Assembly (NCBI GenBank): GCA_002914845.1
Contig: JXTC01000327.1
Span: forward strand, 193,137-257,136
Length of the DNA: 64,000 bases
Source: Trema orientale
Taxonomy: Eukaryota > Streptophyta > Magnoliopsida > Rosales > Cannabaceae
Direction of reading: 5' to 3'
The notes under the pieces: generated by a model
What the model was told of the DNA's origin: nothing
Databases searched by the model: none
Seen by the model: only the letters and a program-made list of their open reading frames with translations
Translations under genes and position numbers: made by a program
Shown here: positions 26,398 through 38,410 of the stretch, one piece after another
Layout: the number at the start of each line of letters is the position of its first letter
Position numbering within the stretch: position 1 is the first letter of the stretch

Positions 26398-26755
26398 GGA
26401 ATAATATTACTTTTATGCATTATATTTTGACACTTTATTCAGTTGTACCTTATATTTTGATTATTATCAACATTAATCTCTATAATTAATATTTATTATA
26501 AATTTATACCCTACACCAATTTAAAGCAGTTAATTTACTAAAATGATTTAATAAACTTATTCTCGGATCAATTTTTATAAAGTTTATTTTTAATATTTTA
26601 AACAGTATCTTTGTAAATTAATTGCTCTAAATTAATATCAATGTATAAATTTATAACAGATTTCAAATCCAAAGATTAATGTTGATAATAACCAAAATAT
26701 AATATACAATTTGAACAAAATGTCAAAATACATTATATAAAAGTAAGATTATCCC
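26398..26755. mobile_element. Mutator-like foldback MITE, family B, 358 bp
   Basis: The left end GGAATAATATTACTTTTAT is mirrored at the right end (reverse complement GGGATAATCTTACTTTTAT). The inverted repeat continues for most of each half. Flanks TTTATTTAT and TTTATTTAA match at 8 of 9 bases, as expected for a 9-bp Mutator-type duplication. It has no coding region. A second copy of nearly equal length lies at 45441-45797. Confidence 0.7.
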
Positions 26756-27232
26756 TTTATTTAATAAATAGTTCAACATAATAATTCCCTTGATATAAAA
26801 ATCAAAGAATAATCAGCAAAATTATTGTAATAAATGGATGTTGGTAGATTAATTAATTGATCTGTATCGTAGATTAATGATTGAGTTACGTGGACATTTG
26901 TGTTTTAGTGCGTATGTCACTGTAGAATATTTGAAAGATTTCTTAATTTCTTAGAACCAAAAATGAACGATTTAAGCAAATAGCAACAATAAATTTGCCC
27001 CCAAATTATAATGTCATTTCCAATTTGGAACCGTTAGTTCTGGCCAACCAGTTATATTTTTATCAAAACTTGACTCGTAGATTTTCAAACTATCTAATTT
27101 GGAAATTGAACTATATTTTCTATCACAGCTTTGATCCGTAATCATGATTTTTATATCATGATTCAAGGGTCAAAATTAAGATCATAAAAAATAAAATCAC
27201 GGACTAAAACTAGTTTCAAAGCATCTAGTTTT

Positions 27233-27440
27233 GACAATTGAACTGCATTTTTTTTTACATCAGATCACGGACTTTCAATTCAAGGCTCAAGTCAAAAAGA
27301 TAATTGAACTGTATTTTTTTTCACATCATATCATGGACTTATCAATTGAAGGCTCAAGTCAAAAAGATAAAAAGGAAATAAACATTAAATACATCGGATC
27401 ACGTACTTTCAATTCAAGGCTCAAGTCAAAAAGATTAAAA
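27233..27440. repeat. Three tandem units of about 68 bp
   Basis: Each unit ends AAGGCTCAAGTCAAAAAGAT. The first two begin with TTGAACTG(C/T)ATTTTTT and contain a CATCAGATCACGGACTT-like block; the third is partial. The open frame across it is a by-product of the repeat. Confidence 0.75.
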
Positions 27441-27482
27441 GGAAATAAAAATTAATTGAGATCAGCTTAATTGATTTAGTAT

Positions 27483-27600
27483 TATTAGGGTATTAGACAG
27501 TTTCGGTTTAGAGCGATTCGAACTCTTCTCCTCCACTTACACCCACAAACACCCCAAGAAGCCTAAACCAATTTAGCTAGCCTCAATTAAGGCTGATAAG
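27483..27600 (-). mobile_element. tRNA-derived SINE fragment
   Basis: On the minus strand an A-box-like TAGCTAAATTGG (27580 downward) is followed about 45 bp later by a near-consensus B box, GAGTTCGAATCGC (27525 to 27513). The spacing is slightly longer than a tRNA. No cloverleaf is evident, so a SINE head is preferred to a tRNA gene. Confidence 0.55.
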
Positions 27601-27910
27601 GCTAATTAAAATACAAAAACATTAGATCAATGATCTTGTAAGAAATTATGTTTAGCACACAGAGTAAGAAGTTATGAATTTAATATACAGACAAAATGTC
27701 CATCCTCATACATATATAAATCAAACAAACAAAACAAATTTGCCACTTAGACACAACATGCACTACCGTCCTTTTTGAGAATTTGTGACATGCCAAGAGA
27801 ATACTATGCCTTCCAGGCTCTAGCCATCAAGACTTTGGCATTCTTCTTTCGTTGAAGAAAATAAAAATTCCTCAATTAAATTATACATAGCAGCACTTTC
27901 TTTTTTTTTA

Positions 27911-27941
<31 letters not shown>

Positions 27942-28018
27942 CAAAAAAACTTATAGTATGCACTTGAATACGTGTAAAAGATTTACATTAAGCTAATGAT
28001 CGATCCAAGAAGTCGAGC

Positions 28019-31000
28019 TTACAAGGACTCGGCAAACTGGGGAGCCTCCAAGTCGAGCTCTTGTCTCATGATACAGTTCATAAGCCAATCACTGCTGAAT
28101 GTCCATACGCCCTTCTTGGCAGCTAAAATTGCCTCTTCCATGTCTTCTTCGCATGCTACAAAAATCGTTTTTGAAGCTTCTTTTACTTGGCTCAACCTAT
28201 TAATAACCTGTATTTTGACGCAAAAATTCAACATAAAAAAAAAAAAAAAGTAATGAGTTGATAGCCAATTAAATTATATTGGCCTCCCTTAACCCTTTTT
28301 TTTGTCCCCCTTACACTTACACAAGACATAAAATCCATCTTACACAAAAATAATCAACACAAAATTGCTATGCACAGAATCCATGACCACGTTTCCAATA
28401 ATTAACTATAACTCCAGTATAGAGCACTTATTAACTGTAGACATTAGTGATGTTGAAAAACAAGAACTTTTGATGCCAAGATAACTAGAAATGCCCATCT
28501 TTTGATGAAAAATACAACCAAAGAAAAACGAAAGGTCAATTTCTGACAGAAATAGATGGGTTATACACCATATGGTTAAGCAAACTTTTACTAGCTCAAA
28601 AGTGCACACTTGGTTATGATGCATTATGAGCGTGACCTGAAAATTCTAGACAACTAAAAGAAAAATGTTTCAGTTCCAATCATAAACATGCTAAAGCAAT
28701 TAAGGGTTGAGTATGACTTTCTGAACATACATTTGCACCAGCGGAGCTGACAATGGCAGATAGGCACTTAGCTGATGGTTCAACATGAGTGGCCATGCAT
28801 ACATCATACCCTTTAAGCAAGCCTCCGGGACTATCTTTTGCTCTGAGAACTGCACTTCTCAATTCAGCTCTATACTTGAGCACATAATCTTCGTCATTCA
28901 ATACGTAAGGCAATTCATCTGTGCAAGTTAAGATGCTTTTTAGTGCTAAAGTAATAAGCATTTGAAAACAAAAAACTCCTAAATCGCAACTCACCTATAA
29001 ATTTGCCTTGTCGGAAGCATTCTTTTAACCAACAGGGTGAGACTATCCAAGCTCTGAACAACAAAAAAGCACAATGTACTCAAGTTAGCAACTATGAAAT
29101 ATAATTGGCAAATATGTTATGTAGACAAAGCCGTGTTAAAGCAAACAGAATAGACAGAAACCTCAACATAAGTAAGATATTGAGAACTAACAATAGATCA
29201 ATATCTAGCTTAGATTGCCATAGTGCGCAAACATCGAGTTGACAGAATAATATGAAATTACACTGTCAGACCCCAGGGAAATTTCCAACTAATCAAAAGA
29301 TCCTGGGTGCAAAAATTCCAACTGAACTAAGAAAAAACCACATAGGAAAAGCAAAAGAAACTATACATAAAGCACTTTTATGCTTGCTGATAAAGAATTC
29401 CCGCATGTTGAAACACTGATTTTAATTTAGGAAAGAAAATGGAAAGCCAGTATATTAAACATTCAAACTCTCAAACAAAAGAGAAGAAGAAAAGTTTTCA
29501 CTACTATGTCCAGTTTTACGGTACATATAACTAGGACAAATTAGTTGAAATCTCGAAATATACTTGATAAATTTATGATGCAATATTTACGAGAACATAC
29601 ATCAGAGTTAAGAAATGATAGGTAATACAAGTTTAGCTAGTACAGCATTTGTAGGACAGGACCACTAACCCTGAACAGAGAGCAGTGCAGAAATTTAAAG
29701 TTTTTCTGACTTTTCCAGTGATAACGTGAGTACTTGTTCTTCCATCAGATGTAATGATACCACCAAGGTCAGCAATTACCTAAATCAAAAAAGAGTTTCA
29801 ACACAAAACTTGATAAGATAAAAACACAAGAGAAGAGATGCTCATGCCAACAGACACGGACACCATCCCAAATAAGTATTCACCAATATTTTGTAGAATT
29901 AATAAGCTGGGTGTACCTTTCCAAGGTGTGCTTTCTTTTTATCATCAGCAATATTCATCAAAATTATTTTAAAGCATTCCCTGTGCGAGTTGACTTCTTT
30001 CCTGACACAAGCTTCTGATGTTGTATTACACGGCGCACAACCTTCAGCAATCTTCTCCATGCAACTACTACTAAAATTTTTTGGTGGAAGTCCCTGCAAA
30101 GATTTATTTTCAGAAGCAGCCAAGGGGCATGTTTGGTAAGAAGAACCATCTCTGCTACTTTCTAAAACCAAATCCCAGATAGGCTCCGATTGGCAGCCAA
30201 CTAAATGGCTTCCCTTTACTTTCTTTGACTTCAATGAAGATAATGAAGCTTCCCAAATCCTCTTTGCTCCTGAACCTTGTGTGGAACAAGAACAGTGTTT
30301 ACCATCAGCATCAACTCCAGTCTTGAATAATTCCCTAACACAAACCGCTTTGTTCGGCTCCCTTCTAGAAAAAGGAAGTGACTCCGTATAACCTTGCATT
30401 TCATCGAGGAACTGAGAACCTGCTGTCAAGAACGAACCAAATCGTAAAATGACTTTGACTGCAGAATCGTAGATACGGACTCGCTTGCAAACGAATATTA
30501 GCTTTACACAAAAAGCCACATAAAAATATTAAAAAAACAAAAAGCCACATAAAAATATAAAAAAGATAATAATTATAATGATAAATACATTGACACCAAG
30601 TCCACATAGGCCTGTATGGGTAACTCAAACAATATGTGATTGAGTGCTAATTAATTAGTCTTTTCAACATGCTAAAAGTCTGGCTGTTGTGAGTATCTTC
30701 ATAATGAGCCTCATGCTCAGGAAGAACATCCAATTCACACGGGGCATGAAAGAAGGCTTCATCTCCACTCAGTGTCCAACATCGGATTTATGTAATTTCT
30801 TGTACAATTAAACCACTAAGAAACTTCTAGGTAACATAAAGTGAATTCTACCTACCTTGTAACTTCTTATCTTCTCCTGGAAGCTCATCATTCACCAGCA
30901 ATTCAGGTGGAGAAATATCAGTTCTAGGAGTATTTTGCTTTAGTGTGATCAGAGTATTGGAACCCTCCATTGGAACTCCAAATGGGGGGATTTCTGTAGC

Positions 31001-33353
31001 AGTAGAAGATGGTTTTCCATTAGGCTGTAATGGAAAAGTCAATTTCAAAGAGTCTGCAGAGAGAGCTGAAACTTCTTGCTTAAGATGTGAAACCATGAGG
31101 GTTGAGCCACCAGGAAAGGATAATGCTTTGCGAATGTCAGTTTTAATAGGTAACCTGCGAGCTCTACCCTTGACATCAACCTCTGCTACTGATACAAAAC
31201 CCTACAGTTGCAAACGTCAAATGAACTACAAATTATTAAAATATAAAACTAAATAAATAAACAAAATCAAAATCAAAGGAAATATTAAGCTATGTGAAAT
31301 ATAAAACCTACCTTGAGTACATTACATTACTTGAAAGATTGCACACACACAGGCACATAAGGGAAAGCATGAACATAAATAAAGGTTATAATTGCTGGTT
31401 AGGACTAAAAACCATGTCTTTACTCTTCTAGAAATTGATACGAAAAAAAAAAAGAAAAAAGCAAATAGAGAGATCATCTTGAAGAGGATGACTTCTCTGG
31501 AAAAAATTCTCGATGAAAAAATGTATAGAAATTAAACCTAAATCACCTGTTTATGCCAAAATCCTTCAGATTCCTTGTCTCCCCAACACAATATTGAGCA
31601 GATACCTACACTCTGAAGCCTCTTTCTTAACTCCACAAACAAAAGACGTCCAAATCCCTGCAAATGAATAATACACGTCCGTTATCCCAATACGAAAATT
31701 TTTAAAATGAACTCGAAAATCTTTGTAGTAGTAAAACTAGAGAAGAAAGGAGTCAAAGATAACATAGAATTTGATAAACCAATTCATCGATAAAGAGAAA
31801 AACCAGCAAAAAAATTTTAAATATTTATTTCACTATCATACAAGCACAAACATCCCCATCACCGTCTCTTTCACCGTTCATGGATCCTGCCTATTTAAAA
31901 GTTCTAATTTAGATATTACTCTTTCATAGACCATATCACAAAACCATTAGTACAGAAAATGAACAAGATATATTGTGATACCAATGAGAACAAGGCATTA
32001 TCGTACATGTACCAACGATACAAAAACAAAAACAAAAAATGCACGCTGTTGAGGGAAGAAATGAAGCTAGCAAAGACCTTTTGTTGGTAGGCTGAACTGA
32101 CAGCAGCAAGAGGAATCTCAGCATATTGCGTGTCAGCAGGAACTATTTGATAAGTAATTGCAGCTATAACCTGTTTTGGGGAGGGCTTGGGGTAAGAAAA
32201 CAATTGTTACAACTAATTTCTATACGGTACCACGTTAAGCTACATGTATTTACTGGAACAAATAACAGAAGCAAACAACAAAAATCATCCCAATGCAAGA
32301 GAAAAATTATGTCACTTAAAAATGAAATGCACTTAAATGCACAAGGTAAGAAATAGTCTCTCAGAATAAATAAACAAGAGACCTGATAGTAAACTTACCT
32401 CTCCAAGACCTCCTACTGACATAGATTTCAAAAGCAGCGTGCAGTATTTCCTGTAGTAAAAAGCTAGACATGGTTAGCATATGATGCATAAGCATCATCC
32501 TGATTCACAGTTTTAAGGCAGAGGGAACACTATCAATCTCCCATACAAAAAGAAAACGTCTTTTACCCGTTCATTACGCATTTTTCCAAGAACATTGATT
32601 GCTTTCCAGTATTTGCAGCGTAATTCATCTCGGGAAGTTCCGTCGTGTACATCTTCAGCACTTCCTGCAAAAACCCATTTAAAATGAACCGAAAATAAGT
32701 TCTTCGTCTTCAGTAGCAACCAAAAGTAAACATTCTTAATGCCCACAAATATAAATTACCTGAAGATATGATCTGCCAGAGTTATTAAGATCTTTAGGAT
32801 TAACAAGCACAAAGGAGAACTCCCCCCCATGAGATGCATCTCTCTCTTCCCTCTCCACTAAACAAACCCCAAATCAAAATATCACATACTCAAACCGCAA
32901 AATGCTTATATGCCAAAAAAAACAAAAAAAGAAGATATATAAATATACCTTGCCCAGCATCATCCTCGTGGTTCTTCTTCGCATTAGCGTCTTCCCTGAC
33001 TGAAACGCACAAAAAGCCTAATCAACACAGATCAAAACCAACCTCAATTCCATTAATAAGCCAAGAAAGAGACTCAATCAGTACCAGAGATTTTGATTTT
33101 GACATTTCTGGAAATGGAGATTTGGAGATCGCTTCCATTGGATTCGCAATTGTATTTGCTTGCTTCCACTCTAACCTCGCAATTTCCTGCGAAAACACGA
33201 AATGAAATGGGAGAAATCGATTTGAGATTTACAGAATGGTCGTCGTTAATTGCGCCATTAGAAAGTTTGAAATGAAGAACTAGGGTTTAGAGATTTACCG
33301 ATTGAGATTGGGGAGGGGGACGGTGCAGAAGAAGCGGCCTTTCTTCGCGCCAT
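28019..33353 (-). CDS. GNAT acetyltransferase fold fused to C-terminal tandem BRCT domains
   Basis: Coding exons in order: 33299-33353, 33085-33186, 32949-32999, 32760-32857, 32567-32664, 32399-32450, 32078-32170, 31547-31657, 31201-31546 portion read as 30856-31201, 29917-30419, 29670-29779, 28995-29053, 28731-28918, 28019-28207. The ninth exon is 30856-31201. Joined they give 684 aa in frame with GT-AG borders. Residues about 75-235 resemble a GNAT acetyltransferase: GEFSFVLVNP, then VIAAITYQIVP, then the acetyl-CoA signature QQKGFGRLLF (Q-x-x-G-x-G) near 181, then SEGFWHKQGF. Residues 240-480 are low-complexity, Ser/Lys-rich and probably disordered. Residues about 484-575 are BRCT 1 (LGGIIT, THVITG, SPCWLKECF). 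Residues about 594-684 are BRCT 2 (LLKGYDVCMA, FSSDWLMNCI). Tandem BRCTs usually bind phosphoproteins in the DNA-damage response, so a nuclear role is likely. Substrate and activity are unknown. Exon 3 uses the in-frame acceptor at 32999; one 4 nt away would shift the frame. Confidence 0.88.
33281..33288 (-). promoter_or_regulatory. Telo-box in first intron of the GNAT-BRCT gene
   Basis: AAACCCTA on the gene strand, about 10 nt after the first donor. Telo-boxes are known in plant promoters and first introns of growth and cell-cycle genes. Function here is inference. Confidence 0.5.
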
Positions 33354-33421
33354 GATGTGTTTTGAGCGTACTGCGTAAGTTTCCACATTGAAATTTGGGA
33401 AGAGCCAGACGATTATAAATA

Positions 33422-33429
33422 GGCGGGAA
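33422..33429 (-). promoter_or_regulatory. E2F-like site upstream of the GNAT-BRCT gene
   Basis: TTCCCGCC on the gene strand, about 70 bp before the ATG and next to an AT-rich TATTTATAA stretch. It matches the E2F consensus TTTSSCGC family and is a plausible S-phase or DNA-damage control site. Confidence 0.55.
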
Positions 33430-34016
33430 TACACGGAGGGTATTCTCGTAAATATTGTAATTGCTTGGGATAATTTGGTACGTTCGTTTGCCCCTCTTGA
33501 ACTTTTAGCGGGAGGCTGAAGTATTTTTATTTTTGTTTCTTTTTTTTTTAAGGCTAAAAGTTTACTATAAAAATTGGAGTAAATGACATAAAAAAAAAAG
33601 TTACTTCGAGTTTTGGATTTTCTGCAATAGAATATTTCTTCATATCAAAGCCTTTCAATGTCCTTATTTTTCAACAGTTTTTTTTTCATTTGTCTCATCT
33701 ATTTTTCTTTTCCCTCTTTGTCACAAACTTATTAAAGAAATATTGAAGAGAAAACAATAGTGTGTAGTTTTGATAAGAGTTAGAGTTGAGAAATAGAAGA
33801 GATTAAAGAGAAGATATTATAAGAAAAAAAGAAGAAGAAGAAAAGGGATGTAATTTGCTAAAAGAAAAAGTAAAAAGGTTGGTATATAGAAGGAAAAATC
33901 TTGCATTTGTGGTTCCAAAAAAAAAAAGGAACAAATTAGTTTTCTTTTAAATGAATCCTTAACAAAAAAAATTGATAATTGACAATACGTTAAAATCTCA
34001 AATTTTGAAAGTCATC
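33430..34016. other. Intergenic DNA
   Basis: Outer promoter of the GNAT-BRCT gene, including a second GCGGGA core near 33507. Beyond it is A-rich and GA-rich sequence with nothing recognised. Confidence 0.4.
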
Positions 34017-34376
34017 GGCCCCGTTTGGTTCGCCTAGTTGAATGTGTGTATTTGAATGGAAATTGTAGAATGGGTTATAATTGGAATGGAAGATATTTGA
34101 ATGGAAAAAATAATGGAATGGGTTATAATTAGAATGGGAGTATTGGAATGGACCATTCAAAAACACCTCTCCCCCTCCATTCTCATCCAAGACACAAAAC
34201 TCCATTCAAATAGTTGATGTGACTGATGAACCATTTGAATGGAAAAACCGAATTGTTGAAACAAACACTCATTCCAAAAGACCATTTGAATGGAAAATTT
34301 AGAGTTACTGAAACAAACACCCATTCAAATAGATTTTCCATTCCAATAGAATGGAATGGGTGAACCAAACGGCACC
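34017..34376. mobile_element. TIR MITE with CCGTTTGGTTC ends, 360 bp (copy 1)
   Basis: Ends GGCCCCGTTTGGTTCGCC and the inverse of GGTGCCGTTTGGTTCACC. Flanked by ATC on both sides (34014-34016, 34377-34379), a possible 3-bp duplication as in PIF/Harbinger-type elements. The interior is built of many copies of CCATTTGAATGGAAA and its inverse. Non-coding. Copy 2 is at 45054-45416. Confidence 0.75.
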
Positions 34377-34379
34377 ATC

Positions 34380-35224
34380 AATTTTTATTTGAATCATTCT
34401 TACGTATATATTTTAGGAAAAAATAATTAAATGTATAAATAAGGAATATTTGTTTTTTGGAATATAATAGCTAAAATATAAGCTATTATTAATAATCAAA
34501 TTCTCAAAAAAAAAAAAGAAGAAGAGGAAATTGCAATATAAGAGAGAAATTTTTGGGGGGCGTCCTAATAAAAATAAGGCCTTTAAATAGTGGCTTATTT
34601 GGCTTTCTAATAAAGGTAGAACTGAAATCGAACATGGTCGGTCGTCTTCCATTACTTATCGCGCCTCCTTCACTTTGTCTTTTTTTAACATGGTCAAAAA
34701 CTTTTGACTAGGTTAAGGTGGGTGTAATTTTGATCCAAATTTTCTATTAAATTATAGTTCTAATTTTGTAAATGGTTTGTAGTACTCTCTTTTTTTTTTT
34801 TTCATCACACGCTTTAAAAGAGGTCAAAATTAATTATCGACATACAACTATGCATGGTCCATTATAATTATAGATTAGTTTATAATCAAAATTCAAGATT
34901 TTCCACAATTAAAACTTTATTAATTGTCATTGGTAATTACTATTAGTGTTTCAATTGGTGATCTAGTGATCATCACTTCTTGAATACCTTATGGAGTAAT
35001 CGAGTTCAATCTAGATACATAGGTACATATAATACACAACAGTTTTCATATTGTACGTTAGGAAGCACTTATGCATGATCATCTTCCTAGCCTTTATTTT
35101 ATCATATAGTATGTATAGTAAGACCACAAAAGGGTATTCCTTCATTGTTTCATGCATTATTAATAAGATGTGCCTCAATATTCTTGTAGATTGGCCATCC
35201 TGCGTACTTATTAGAAAGTAGAAC
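34380..35224. other. AT-rich intergenic DNA
   Basis: No gene or element border recognised. Short open frames are AT-driven. Confidence 0.4.
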
Positions 35225-35225
35225 A

Positions 35226-36100
35226 TATTAGAATAATGTCATATAAAGCTGTTTATTATTTTGACATTATAAACAATGTTTATCGGACTATTTGTTATTT
35301 ATTTGTTATTTATGAATTCCATGTTATGAATTTTTGTTTCATTTATGTCTCATTGATATACATGTGATGTCTATGTTTATCTTATGCAAATATCTAAAAG
35401 ATTCCGAGACATGTAATAAGTAATAAAAAATTATTCGTATGATGAGTTCATATGTGAGAGACATTATATTCTTTATTTCATTATGTCTAAATTAAATTAT
35501 TCGTATTCTGCATATTGAAGATAGAATACTTTACTATGCCATAGAATGTAGTGTTGTCTATTTGATTAATGAAATCTCTAATTATAAAAGCGAGTTTTCG
35601 GATAGAAACACTAGTGTGTTATAAGAAAGTTATAACAGCATCGAACAGGACCAAGTGAATTAGAATTTGAGGTTAAGTGTCGTAACTCAAATATCTAATT
35701 TCACTAATCTAGCACTATTGTAGAAAACCTTAATCCTAGTGATTAACGAACTTACATTCATGTGTTTTGTCTTTTTGAGTTACTAAAGGACCAGTTCTGA
35801 TTTATGGTTCGAACTCCGGTATCTTAGAAGATAAGGTACATGAAATGTGTAGAACGTTTTTCATAATAGACGTCATGCATATAATGTCACTTTGAGTTTT
35901 TTCAAGTACTTGGATAATATAAATCAAGGCCCCGGTATTCACTATGTGAATTATATTAATCAGATAGTTAATATATCTCTCTTACAAGTAAGAGGGAAAT
36001 TAGCCTCATTATAATAGAAGCCCCACATCTGTATATAGTTAGGCTAATGTTGTTAAACTAATATTAATTAACCTAATTTGTTGTTTAAATTTATGATGCT
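35226..36100 (+). mobile_element. Possible LTR fragment
   Basis: TATTAGAATAATGTCATATA and the following AAGCTGTTTATTATTT match TGTTGGAATAATGTCCTATA plus AAGCAGTTTATTATTT at 63938. Starts of the form TGTTGG/TATTAG are what LTR termini look like. The right border is unknown. The stretch may simply be the intron of the adjacent MLP fragment with an insertion. Confidence 0.35.
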
Positions 36101-36104
36101 GCAG

Positions 36105-36303
36105 ATGGCACATCTGACTTCATTAGAGAGATAGCTGAAGCTAGAGACAACAAAAACAAGTCAATTACTTACAAAATGGTGGATGAAAATTATGCTAAAC
36201 TATACAAAAGTTACAAATACACAATTCAAGTTACTGACAAGGCTGAAGGAGGTAGCTCAGTGAATACTATTGTAGAATATGAGAAGCTGAATGAGAATGT
36301 TCT
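36105..36303 (+). pseudogene. Exon 2 fragment of a Bet v 1/MLP-like (PR-10 superfamily) gene
   Basis: After a good acceptor (TGATGCTGCAG) the frame reads ATSDF-like then KSITYKMVDENYAKLYKSYK, then YTIQVTDKAEGGSSVNTIVE, then YEKLNENV. This is typical of the middle of major latex proteins. The split codon for Asp before GTSDF is the standard intron position of this family. Exon 1 is not found upstream. The C-terminal third is replaced after ENV by LTR-like sequence. It is therefore a truncated relic. Confidence 0.8.
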
Positions 36304-36307
36304 ACTA

Positions 36308-36860
36308 GTATTCATTGGAATAAAATTCTGGAAAATATTTTCGTAAAATTATTTTCAAGAATATCATAGTTTTGTAAAATCTAGAAACGCAGCGGAATCA
36401 GTTATTTAAACTTTTTTTTTATAAAATATTTCGGATCGTGATCTAACACAAATTAACTCTTGATCTAAATAATACCCGAATTTACTCCATAATCTTCTCG
36501 TCTTCCCGTCTATTCTCGAAAGCCGTTTGATTGATCTGGTGAGTGGTCACCTTCTTGATTCCTAACAAAGAGATCCGCAAACGAACAAAAAGATAATCTC
36601 CTCGAACCGATTTCTCCGGGATCGCCGAAATACCCAGGATAGTGAATCCCAAGGACTGGTTGTTTTTCTCTGCTCTTCCTCTCTCTCTGTTATACGTGTA
36701 ATACTCTCCTCTCAGAGATATTTCATGTGTAACTCATATAATTGGCAGCTAGAGAACTTTTTTCTTCACTATAGAGAGATTAGTAAATCCTATTAGGCTT
36801 ATTGGGCTCAACTGATCATCAAATAACTATTAGGCTTTAATTTGAGCTAAACAGAGCACT
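36308..36860 (-). mobile_element. LTR / leader fragment of a copia-like retrotransposon
   Basis: On the minus strand the sequence has a CT/GA-rich promoter-proximal stretch, then TTCCGCTGCGTTTCTAGATT, then GATTTTACAAAACTATGATA and TTTTATTCCAATGAA. This layout is familiar to me from 3' ends of copia LTRs. No coding domain follows. It directly interrupts the MLP fragment. Confidence 0.5.
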
Positions 36861-37504
36861 AGATGGATCCACAAGTAGAAATTAACGATGCATAGTTAGA
36901 ATTGTGGTTTTAATCACATTGTATTAATTTTTTATGATGGTTTTGTTTAATTCAACTGTTTAATAACAGATCTATTTTTAATAAAACATTGCATCAATAA
37001 ATATCCAAATCTAAGAAAAAACTAATTGCCTTTTACTAAAGTGAAAAAAAAAAAGAAATCCTAATTATTGTCCCGTTCTTAGAAAATTTCAGCTTTTTAC
37101 TAAAGGAAAAAAAAAAACCCTAATTATCGTCCCATTCTTAGAAATATCCTTATTTTATCGTGAAAAAAATTTTAAGATGAGTCGTGCGACGCAGTAACTC
37201 TTGAGTTTGTCCAATCACGCAATCGAAACCTCTCTAAAGACTCCAATCACCCATCCTGATCTTTGGACTTCAAGAAATTCCACGTTCTTCCATGGATACA
37301 GTAATGCCAACAACAAATTTTTGAGTGCGTATATAATCTGACCTATATTGCATTCCCCCCCTCCCCCCTCTTCCTTCCCTCTCACCCTCCCTCCTCTTCT
37401 GTATAAGAATTATAATTGAATTTGAATCTACCAATATATTAAAAAGCCTATATATAGGTCTAAAAATAACTTCAAACAAATTACAAAGATCTAAAAAGTA
37501 AAAA
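36861..37504. other. Intergenic DNA with a C-rich low-complexity block
   Basis: Contains a CCCCCCTCCCCCCTC-type block near 37355-37390. I see no gene. Confidence 0.4.
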
Positions 37505-37790
37505 AAGGAAACTAAATTCTAGTCTGAAGGCTCTGTCTTGCCATTTAGCTTTTTAACAACTAGAGCCGTATTATTCTCCGCCAAAAGGTGTCGCCAACCA
37601 TGATTTAGAGCTGAAGAGAGGGCTAGAGCAATGGCCTAGCATTTTGCATCTAGTGCACTCAATAATGCACAATCAAATCTATAGTATACATGAATGACTC
37701 CACCATCCTCACTTTCAAGAGCTTATTTTCATTTTATTAATTTTGACCCGAATCCCATACCTAACAGCAGGGCCTAACGTTTTCATCCTT
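37505..37790 (-). pseudogene. LINE RNase H domain fragment
   Basis: The minus strand reads DGGVIHVYYRFDCALLSALD, AKC, a stop, then AIALALSSALNHGWRHLLAE, NNTALVVKKLNGKTEP. This is the second half of the RNase H domain of plant LINE-like polyproteins (pattern ExxAxxxAL...GWxxxxxExD). An in-frame TAG near 37638 and the lack of everything else make it a relic. It is a different element from the one at 6085-7221. Confidence 0.7.
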
Positions 37791-38035
37791 CTTTTTACCA
37801 TCTATTTTGCCTTCTATGAATATATTCAAGAGTTTTATATCCTACACACAACTCTACACTAGTCCTATATTATAACCATTCAGTTACTTTATATCTAGTA
37901 AAATACCCCTCCTACCCGTAGGAGTGAAATAAGCCATCCTACAATAGAACTGGCCTTTAAAGATTATTAAAATTTACAATGCTCTATTAACCATGTGTTA
38001 AAACAGTTTAAATTAATTATATTTAAGACAAGTTA

Positions 38036-38410
38036 GTTATATTTTTATACCTTGCATTTTAACTGTTTGTTTAATTTATATCTTGTGTTTTAGTTATTAT
38101 CAGAGTGACCTTTAGATTTGACTTATAACAGATTTATATATATTTTTTTGGATCAAACACCAATTTTGATCATTGAGTTTACTAAAATACTTTTTTAAAC
38201 TTTAATAAAATATATTTTAATTCTTAATTTAAATTTAAAAATATATAAAATTAAATATTATTTAAGGAAAAAAATTATCAATTTTATGTAAGTTTTAAAT
38301 TTGACTTCTTTTAAAATGTATGCAGTTAAACTTTTAAGAGTATTTTGGTATATATAATAGTCAAAATTGTTGTTTGACCCAAAAAAGGTATAAATTGGGA
38401 TTTCTAATAC
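38036..38410. mobile_element. Family C foldback arm
   Basis: Begins like 18610 (TTTTATACCTTGCATTTTAA, then GTTTTAGTTATTATCA). The inverse arm is seen at about 43375-43440, beyond the minisatellite. This raises the possibility that one element carries the whole 38-43 kb repeat block. Ends are approximate. Confidence 0.45.

Noticed and set aside
35800-35820. GGTTCGAACTCC, a near-perfect tRNA B box
   Set aside because: No A box or cloverleaf could be placed upstream at tRNA or SINE spacing.
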